A stretch of 36,677 nucleotides of DNA from Bacteroides sp. CAG:927 (GTDB taxonomy: Bacteria; Bacteroidota; Bacteroidia; Bacteroidales; Muribaculaceae). A program made the translations under genes and the position numbers. Location of the stretch: positions 1 through 36,677 of the forward strand of contig HF985620.1 of the NCBI GenBank assembly GCA_000431155.1, written 5' to 3'. The number at the start of each line of letters is the position of its first letter. Position 1 is the stretch's first letter. Positions 31,525 to 36,677 of the stretch are shown piece after piece. Below the pieces are notes generated by a model that did no database searches, was not told the DNA's origin, and saw only the letters and a program-made list of their open reading frames with translations.

Positions 31525-32226
31525 TTATTTGATGTGGAACATATACCCCACACAAATCTCTATACTGGTGCTGCGCGATGCCGAAAATTCGTCTTTTTTA
31601 GCTGAGGGAAATATATTTCCAAGTCCGAAATAATATCGTGCTTCAAGCATTATGGAGTGTTTGCGTTTCAGTATCAGCTCCATGCCGGCACCGCCCACTA
31701 CTCCGTAATCAAATTTATTCTTGATTTCCATCCCCATCTGATTGGTATGGCGGTTTTCCATATCAAATCCTGACACACTCGCGGGATTATGGTAATCAAA
31801 ATTACTGCTTATCTTGTTTCCTATCAACACACTCACACTCGGTCCCAGATTGACAAATCCCTTGAATTTTCGGGAGCCGAAATAGAAATGTGTCATGAAT
31901 GGAATCTGTATATAAGTCAGTTGGCGGCTGTACTCAAAGCTTGTGCCGTCATCAAATTTCTCTTTCCAGCCTCTCTGTTCCAGATTTACCTCTGCTATTA
32001 GCCCGAAAAACTTCTCCTCGGTATATCGTGCCGTCACTCCGAAAAACGCACCCGATATCATGCTTTGCTTCACCGATGGTGAAAACGCCATGCTTGACAT
32101 TGTCATGCCGCCATGACCCCCTATGCAAAATTCGGGCGAATAATAATATTGGGCGTTAACACAGTCTGCCCCGATCAATCCGGCACATGCCACTACGGCA
32201 ATTGCTATTTTCCTGAAATAACTCAT
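31525..32226 (-). CDS. Outer-membrane beta-barrel protein (PorT-like)
   Basis: A 233-residue protein with a signal peptide (1-25, ending CVNAQ) and about eight amphipathic beta strands ending in a hydrophobic/aromatic C-terminus (VGYMFHIK), typical of small barrels of the PorT/OmpX-like class. The region FGLIAEVNLEQRGW and YIQIPFMTHFYF follows the family. Its ATG overlaps the TGA of the LysM/PBP1 gene (ATGA), so the two are made together and may work as an envelope pair. Confidence 0.85.
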   Translation of the reverse strand: MSYFRKIAIAVVACAGLIGADCVNAQYYYSPEFCIGGHGGMTMSSMAFSPSVKQSMISGAFFGVTARYTEEKFFGLIAEVNLEQRGWKEKFDDGTSFEYSRQLTYIQIPFMTHFYFGSRKFKGFVNLGPSVSVLIGNKISSNFDYHNPASVSGFDMENRHTNQMGMEIKNKFDYGVVGGAGMELILKRKHSIMLEARYYFGLGNIFPSAKKDEFSASRSTSIEICVGYMFHIK

Positions 32227-34118
32227 AGCAGCTCTTTGTCCACACTGCCATCAGTGCGGAAATTGATTATGTATAGGTCATTGTTCACATACCCGCCGCC
32301 TTCTGAGCGCTGGAAATCAAATCCGTTTTGCACTCCGTTGTAGGTCGGGGTAAACTTGCTGAAATCTCCACCGTTAGCTTTAAGAGCGTTTATGAGATAC
32401 ATGCCGGTATCAAAGCCAAACAATCCCTGACGGGGAACGAGCGATGCCATCGGAGCACCATACCAGCGCACAAACACGTCCTCTACCTGCTTGAGCTTCT
32501 CATCCTCCGGCACGGTATAGAAGCGTGAGAACACCGTTGTCCCCATTTCAAGCATTTTAGCCGACATATCTCCTCTGAACGTGGTCCATTCGGGATACCC
32601 GAACAGTTTCACCTCGTCAGGATTGATGCTGGATTTCTTAAATTCAATCAGAGCAGGCAATATCCTTTGCAGTTCATCGCTCTTGCCTGTAACGGGAATA
32701 AATGTAAACGCTCCGGTTCCCTCAAGGCGCTCAAGATCGTCAGCTTTTAGCTGATCATCAAACACTATTTCAAGTGCCGTCATGCCGCGTTCATCCATCT
32801 TCCCTTTTAGAGCCGTTAGAAATTCGGCCTTGTCGGAAGCGGCATTTCTGCTCTTGATTATCACCGGAGTGGTCCCGCGAAGATTGTTCACAAGATAATC
32901 AGCCGCTTTGTCATACATATTTCCATGAGGTATATTACCCTGCATCACCGATGGATTTATGCGATAGCTTATATCTTTGACATGAAATAAATTCAGCACT
33001 TTTATGCCATGTTGCTTCCCATAGTTGGCAAATGCATTGAGCTGAGTCATATCCCCGGGAGCTATTATCACCTGTGCTTCCTCAAGAATAGGATTGGCAA
33101 GGATTTTGCGCACAGAATCCATATTGTCAGCTGTATCAAAAGCCATCAGCTTGATTGGCGTACCGCAATTTCGCATGCTGTCCACAGCCAACAGAAATCC
33201 TTTGTAAAATTCGGTATATACCTTGTCCTGCCGATCCGCTTTCTCCACATTAAGATTGAAAGGCAATGCTACCGCCACCACAATCTTTTCATTCTCCACA
33301 GGCACCACAGTTTCTTGGGCTGTATCTTCTTGCGGCTGAGCATTGGCATTCGGGTTAAACCCTATGGTTTCGGCAGGAGCTATTTCCTGATTTTCGGCGG
33401 TATCCGATGGAATCACAATCACCATCCCCATCTTGTAATCAGTCACATCAAGCTCGGGGTTGGCACTAAGTATGGCCTCCACAGTAGTGCCATGTTCTTT
33501 GGATATATGATATAGAGTTTCACCCTCCTTTATGGTATAGGTGTGCTCCTTCCCTGCGGTCTGCGATTGACTAAGAGATTGGCTTGAAGAATGAGAAACA
33601 TTATTATGAGTAGCAGCTATGCGCTCTTTTGTCTCTGACGCTGCCACAGATTTTGAAGGCACACTGCCCTCTCGGCGCAACCGCACTGTTTCTCCCGCTT
33701 TCAGGCCGTCAACGGCACCCGGATTTAGCGCAACGAACTCGTCACGGCTGATACCGAACCTGCGGCACAGGCCATATACCGTGTCTCCTTTCTTCACCAC
33801 ATAGCTGTTGGCCACCACATCCTCCACCGCTTCGCTTGTGGGGGTATAAGTCGTTTCGCCCTTAGGGGTATATGGGAACAACAGATCCTCGTATGCTTTC
33901 AGACCGTCCTCTACTCCGGGGTTATATTTTATTATCTCCTGACGACTTATGCCAAGTTTATGGCTCAACGAATAAAGGCTCTCTTTTGGCTGCACTGTAT
34001 AATAGTGGTATTTCTTGCCGTTCACACTTTTCACAGGCAAATCCTCCACTGCGGCAAATACGCTCATGGCCAAAGCCGTAACCGCCAGTACCGAAACACT
34101 TATCTTCTTAAAGTTCAT
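32223..34118 (-). CDS. PBP1 and LysM domain protein
   Basis: A 631-residue secreted protein: signal peptide (1-23); LysM1 (38-83), LysM2 (105-148) and LysM3 (193-238), each with the LysM sequence of YxVxxGxTLYxLx..GI...I...NP; a Ser/Gln/Pro linker (150-192 and 240-275); and a C-terminal type 1 periplasmic-binding-protein domain (about 280-615) with VVAVALPFNL, AQVIIAPGDMTQ and LFGYPEW. LysM binds peptidoglycan glycan chains; the PBP1-like domain resembles LpoA/LivJ folds and may sense or bridge partners rather than import amino acids, as no permease is near. It precedes the beta-barrel gene with ATGA overlap. Own promoter box at 34138-34145. Confidence 0.9.
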   Translation of the reverse strand: MNFKKISVSVLAVTALAMSVFAAVEDLPVKSVNGKKYHYYTVQPKESLYSLSHKLGISRQEIIKYNPGVEDGLKAYEDLLFPYTPKGETTYTPTSEAVEDVVANSYVVKKGDTVYGLCRRFGISRDEFVALNPGAVDGLKAGETVRLRREGSVPSKSVAASETKERIAATHNNVSHSSSQSLSQSQTAGKEHTYTIKEGETLYHISKEHGTTVEAILSANPELDVTDYKMGMVIVIPSDTAENQEIAPAETIGFNPNANAQPQEDTAQETVVPVENEKIVVAVALPFNLNVEKADRQDKVYTEFYKGFLLAVDSMRNCGTPIKLMAFDTADNMDSVRKILANPILEEAQVIIAPGDMTQLNAFANYGKQHGIKVLNLFHVKDISYRINPSVMQGNIPHGNMYDKAADYLVNNLRGTTPVIIKSRNAASDKAEFLTALKGKMDERGMTALEIVFDDQLKADDLERLEGTGAFTFIPVTGKSDELQRILPALIEFKKSSINPDEVKLFGYPEWTTFRGDMSAKMLEMGTTVFSRFYTVPEDEKLKQVEDVFVRWYGAPMASLVPRQGLFGFDTGMYLINALKANGGDFSKFTPTYNGVQNGFDFQRSEGGGYVNNDLYIINFRTDGSVDKELL

Positions 34119-34137
34119 ATACTCACAATTAGATATG

Positions 34138-34145
34138 CAAAGGTA
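34138..34145 (-). promoter_or_regulatory. -7 promoter box for the LysM/PBP1 gene
   Basis: TACCTTTG on the minus strand, 19 bases before the ATG at 34118. Back to back with the box at 34196-34203; the -33 regions of both coincide near 34167. Confidence 0.6.
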
Positions 34146-34195
34146 TCATCTTTGCATCAATTATGCAAACCTTTGCACATCTGCGTCCGTTTTAC

Positions 34196-34203
34196 TAATT
34201 TTG
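34196..34203 (+). promoter_or_regulatory. -7 promoter box for the HEAT-like gene
   Basis: TAATTTTG on the plus strand, 21 bases before the ATG at 34225. Confidence 0.6.
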
Positions 34204-34224
34204 ACTGGCAAAATTCATCACATC

Positions 34225-34764
34225 ATGACTCAATTCAACGATATTCAGCTCATTAAGCGTCGCATATATGCCATGCGCAACGGCATCGTCGCCGAAGCTT
34301 TGCGCACTGCCGGTTCGCCTTATCGTCTCATTATGGGCGTCAACTTGCCCCAGCTCGTGGAGATAGCACAATCCACCGGTTCCGATGCTCAATTGGCACG
34401 TACATTATGGCGCGACACACATACTCGCGAGAGCATGCTTATCGCTCCGATGCTTTTTCCCGTCAATGAAATGACCTTTGATGAGGCTTCTCAATGGCTT
34501 GAGACATCTGTCGGCACTGAGGCCACCGACATCCTTTGTCACAGATTGCTACGCAAACTCCCGTTTGCATATCAGCTGGCTCTGAAATACGCCGATAGCG
34601 ACAACCCTTTGTGGCGTTACGCCTCATTGCGCATTCTTTGGCATTTTATTGCCTCACACCCCGCCGACATCAAAACCATCGCCGAGCGCGAGCTGAAAGC
34701 CGATAATCCTCTTACACGCAAGCTCGCATTGCAGACTCTGGATGAAATAGAATTCTATATCTGA
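34225..34764 (+). CDS. HEAT-repeat/DNA alkylation repair-like protein
   Basis: A 179-residue all-alpha protein. The pattern of paired helices with WRDTHTRESMLIAPML and LWRYASLRILWHF, and the ending LTRKLALQTLDEIE, resembles HEAT-repeat proteins of the DNA alkylation repair (AlkD-like) superfamily, but catalytic or DNA-base contacts cannot be confirmed, and AlkD proteins are longer. The ATG at 34225 is chosen because it follows the promoter box at the right distance; the frame is open further upstream to 34015 but that part lies opposite the LysM/PBP1 gene. It ends 8 bp from the convergent exporter gene. Confidence 0.75.
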   Translation: MTQFNDIQLIKRRIYAMRNGIVAEALRTAGSPYRLIMGVNLPQLVEIAQSTGSDAQLARTLWRDTHTRESMLIAPMLFPVNEMTFDEASQWLETSVGTEATDILCHRLLRKLPFAYQLALKYADSDNPLWRYASLRILWHFIASHPADIKTIAERELKADNPLTRKLALQTLDEIEFYI

Positions 34765-34772
34765 ACCGGCTC

Positions 34773-35714
34773 TTATGATGCTCCAAGCCCGCGTTTTCTG
34801 CCGAGCTTCTCGCTGAGTATCACACCTCCCAATATCATCACGCACCCTATCACGCCAACCACGGTTACAGGCTCACTGAGCAACCATGCCGAAAGCACAA
34901 GCGTAACTATGGGCGATATGTACAGATAATTACCCGACTTCACCGATCCCAGACGACTCACGCATACTGCCCACAGCACATACGCGAGCATGGAACAAAC
35001 CAGTCCGAGAAACCCTAAATTCATAAGTATCTCCTTTGAGGTCACAATATCCATTATAGGTGTCAGATGAGGTTCTACGGCAAGAAATGGCAATGCAGTT
35101 ATTATACCGTAAAAGAACACCTTGCGGCTTATGAACCAACTGCTGTAAACAGAGCCCAATGGACGGAGAAGCACGCAGTAAACTGCCCACACAATAGCCG
35201 AAACCACAGCAAGAGTATCACCTAACGGATTCAGTTGCGCCTGAAAACTCGAATTGAATATCACACATGCCACACCAAGAAATGCCATTATCGAGCCGAA
35301 TATAAATCCCGAAGTGGGTCGCTGGGTTTTGTACAGGACACCAACTATCATTGCGGTCAGCAATGGGGATGTGGTGGTTATTAGCGACACATTCGATACC
35401 AGAGTATATTGCACCGATGTGTTTTCCGAAATGAAGAACACTGAACCGCCACACACTCCACACAGCAAAAACACCAATTCATCCTTTACCGAATGGCTCC
35501 ATAACGGTGTTGGACACACAAGCAAAGTGCATATATATGCAATAAAAAACCTATAGATATAAATTTCTACAGGATTCAAACCGTCATTGATAAGATTTTT
35601 AGTTGCTATGAACGATGCGCCCCAGGCTATGCAGGCCACAAGTCCTGACAAATGATATATCAGGCTCGATCCGCGATGCTTGAAAAAATATGATGTATAA
35701 TTGTGTCCGAGCAT
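34773..35714 (-). CDS. EamA/DMT-family transporter
   Basis: A 313-residue inner-membrane protein with about ten predicted helices in two EamA repeats (about 18-150 and 165-300). Seen: ACIAWGASFIATKNLI (the EamA opening), the NPVEIYIYRFFIAYI stretch and the second repeat start AVVSAIVWAVYCVL, ending GVIGCVMILGGVILSEKLGRK. Such proteins export amino acids or metabolites; the substrate is unknown. A promoter box lies 29 bases upstream. Confidence 0.92.
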   Translation of the reverse strand: MLGHNYTSYFFKHRGSSLIYHLSGLVACIAWGASFIATKNLINDGLNPVEIYIYRFFIAYICTLLVCPTPLWSHSVKDELVFLLCGVCGGSVFFISENTSVQYTLVSNVSLITTTSPLLTAMIVGVLYKTQRPTSGFIFGSIMAFLGVACVIFNSSFQAQLNPLGDTLAVVSAIVWAVYCVLLRPLGSVYSSWFISRKVFFYGIITALPFLAVEPHLTPIMDIVTSKEILMNLGFLGLVCSMLAYVLWAVCVSRLGSVKSGNYLYISPIVTLVLSAWLLSEPVTVVGVIGCVMILGGVILSEKLGRKRGLGAS

Positions 35715-35743
35715 ATGGCTTGATGTAATATTTATTCAATACG

Positions 35744-35751
35744 CAAATTTA
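35744..35751 (-). promoter_or_regulatory. -7 promoter box for the EamA gene
   Basis: TAAATTTG on the minus strand, 29 bases before the ATG at 35714. Confidence 0.6.
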
Positions 35752-35826
35752 CAATTTCTTTACAAATATCCACAAACATTTTCACCTAATAATGTGTATT
35801 GATTATATACATGTAAGATTATTACG

Positions 35827-35834
35827 TATATTTG
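35827..35834 (+). promoter_or_regulatory. -7 promoter box for the OmpA-type lipoprotein gene
   Basis: TATATTTG on the plus strand, 43 bases before the ATG at 35878. Confidence 0.6.
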
Positions 35835-35877
35835 CACAACAGTTAATATTAACATTCACTATTTAACATTTATAATT

Positions 35878-36579
35878 ATGAAGTTCATTAAGTATCTTGG
35901 CGCAGGCGTTCTGTGCGTAGGACTGCTTGCTTCCTCAGGTTGTAATAGTTTGACTAATACCGGCAAAGGTGCACTTATCGGCGGCGGTGGCGGTGGCGCT
36001 TTGGGCGCAGGCATAGGTGCTCTTATCGGCGGCGGCAAAGGTGCCGGCATCGGGGCTGCTATCGGGGCTGCTGTAGGTGCCGGAGCAGGCGCACTCATTG
36101 GCCGCAAGATGGACAAGCAGAAACAGCAGCTTGAGCAGGAACTTGCCGACAAAGCAAAAGTAGAATCAGTTACTGACCAAAACGGTCTTCAGGCCATAAA
36201 GGTTACTTTTGAGGGCGGTATTCTTTTCCCCTTCAACAGTACTGCTCTCAGCTCAGGCGCAAAAACCGACCTCAGTCAGTTTGCCGCTTCGCTCAACAGC
36301 AACCCCCAGACCAACGTGCAGATTTTCGGCTACACCGACAATGTCGGCTCCATGCAGGCCAACCAGAAAGTTGCCACTGGCCGCGCCGATGCTGTTGAAA
36401 GATACCTTGAGAACAGCGGCGTAGCTGCCTCCAGACTCACTGCACAGGGCATCCCAATGGCTGACTACGTAGCCTCCAACGACACCGAGGCCGGACGCGC
36501 ACAAAACCGTCGTGTGGAAGTTTACATCACTGCCAACCAGCAGATGATTCAGCAGGCCGAAGCCGGAACACTTCAGTAA
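35878..36579 (+). CDS. OmpA-family lipoprotein with glycine zipper
   Basis: A 233-residue outer-membrane lipoprotein, YiaD-like. Seen: lipobox ASSGC with lipidated Cys22; a glycine-zipper stretch (about 29-75: repeats of GALIGGG, GAGIGA and GAAVGAGAG); a short charged coiled coil (76-92, MDKQKQQLEQEL); and a C-terminal OmpA-like peptidoglycan-binding domain (about 105-225) with FGYTDNVGSMQANQKVATGRA and GRAQNRRVEVYI. It should tether the outer membrane to the peptidoglycan. Single gene with own promoter and a strong terminator. Confidence 0.93.
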   Translation: MKFIKYLGAGVLCVGLLASSGCNSLTNTGKGALIGGGGGGALGAGIGALIGGGKGAGIGAAIGAAVGAGAGALIGRKMDKQKQQLEQELADKAKVESVTDQNGLQAIKVTFEGGILFPFNSTALSSGAKTDLSQFAASLNSNPQTNVQIFGYTDNVGSMQANQKVATGRADAVERYLENSGVAASRLTAQGIPMADYVASNDTEAGRAQNRRVEVYITANQQMIQQAEAGTLQ

Positions 36580-36597
36580 TCCCTCTGTTAAAGCACA

Positions 36598-36638
36598 GCA
36601 AAGGCACCCCTTCTCAAGGAGTGCCTTTGTTTTTATTA
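36598..36638 (+). terminator. Rho-independent terminator of the OmpA-type gene
   Basis: AAAGGCACCCCTT (36600-36612) pairs with AAGGAGTGCCTTT (36616-36628) around CTC with one mismatch, followed by GTTTTTATT. Confidence 0.85.
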
Positions 36639-36677
36639 TGTATTATTGCTGTCCGATAAAAATCGGGGAAGGCACAA

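Noticed and set aside
1..36677. CRISPR array, prophage or complete transposon
   Set aside because: No regularly spaced repeats, integrase, capsid or intact transposase gene was seen; only the short remnant near 15 kb.

Overview
The window looks like chromosomal core sequence from a member of the Bacteroidales, most likely a gut Muribaculaceae-type organism; the family-level call is inference. The evidence seen is: repeated Bacteroidota-type -7 promoter boxes (TAnnTTTG) in front of genes, few Shine-Dalgarno sequences, and a gene set typical of the order. That set includes a DUF4270 lipoprotein, a PBP1+LysM envelope protein, a clostripain-like lipoprotein, a Bacteroidota-type ABC-F protein, Ddh, and a secreted GH27 enzyme. 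There is no plasmid, prophage, CRISPR array or intact transposon. The only mobile DNA seen is a decayed transposase fragment next to a tRNA-Thr gene.

Layout. 1-4.15 kb: a type II NADH dehydrogenase and a VanX-like D-Ala-D-Ala dipeptidase (both -), divergent from a secreted TPR protein. 4.15-12.12 kb: an eight-gene, minus-strand operon in which each gene overlaps or touches the next: stand-alone DsbD-alpha protein, DsbD, MazG, unknown secreted protein, topoisomerase III, NUDIX hydrolase, 57-residue Cys-rich membrane protein (too short for most gene callers), GH27 alpha-galactosidase. 12.3-14.7 kb: a half-length glycogen-synthase-like protein, a DUF4270 lipoprotein and tRNA-Thr(CGT) with a strong terminator. 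14.7-15.24 kb: non-coding stretch with the transposase remnant. 15.24-19.4 kb: alaS, a small MerR regulator, rplS, a bidirectional terminator, and two small membrane proteins.

19.45-25.1 kb is a six-gene plus-strand operon: pta, ackA, ddh, a Na+/alanine-type symporter, a SufT/MIP18-like Fe-S protein and an LpxH-like lipid A enzyme. It joins acetate/ATP formation with supply of peptidoglycan and lipid A precursors. 25.1-27.6 kb: a possible short RNA, a clostripain lipoprotein, a 52-residue unknown protein, an orphan Vsr endonuclease and rpmH. 27.7-31.5 kb: a small membrane protein, ABC-F ATPase, Dabb protein, a solo HsdR-N nuclease-like protein and holA. 31.5-36.6 kb: an envelope pair (beta-barrel plus LysM/PBP1 protein), a HEAT-like protein, an EamA exporter and an OmpA-type lipoprotein with a terminator.

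The most interesting points are the mutually coupled eight-gene operon with its two hidden or odd members (Cys-rich 57-mer, lone DsbD-alpha), the half glycogen synthase lacking its nucleotide-sugar loop, the LysM/PBP1 + beta-barrel pair, the set of nearly leaderless promoters, and the possible small RNA before the C11 peptidase. None of these is proved here to be a new system.
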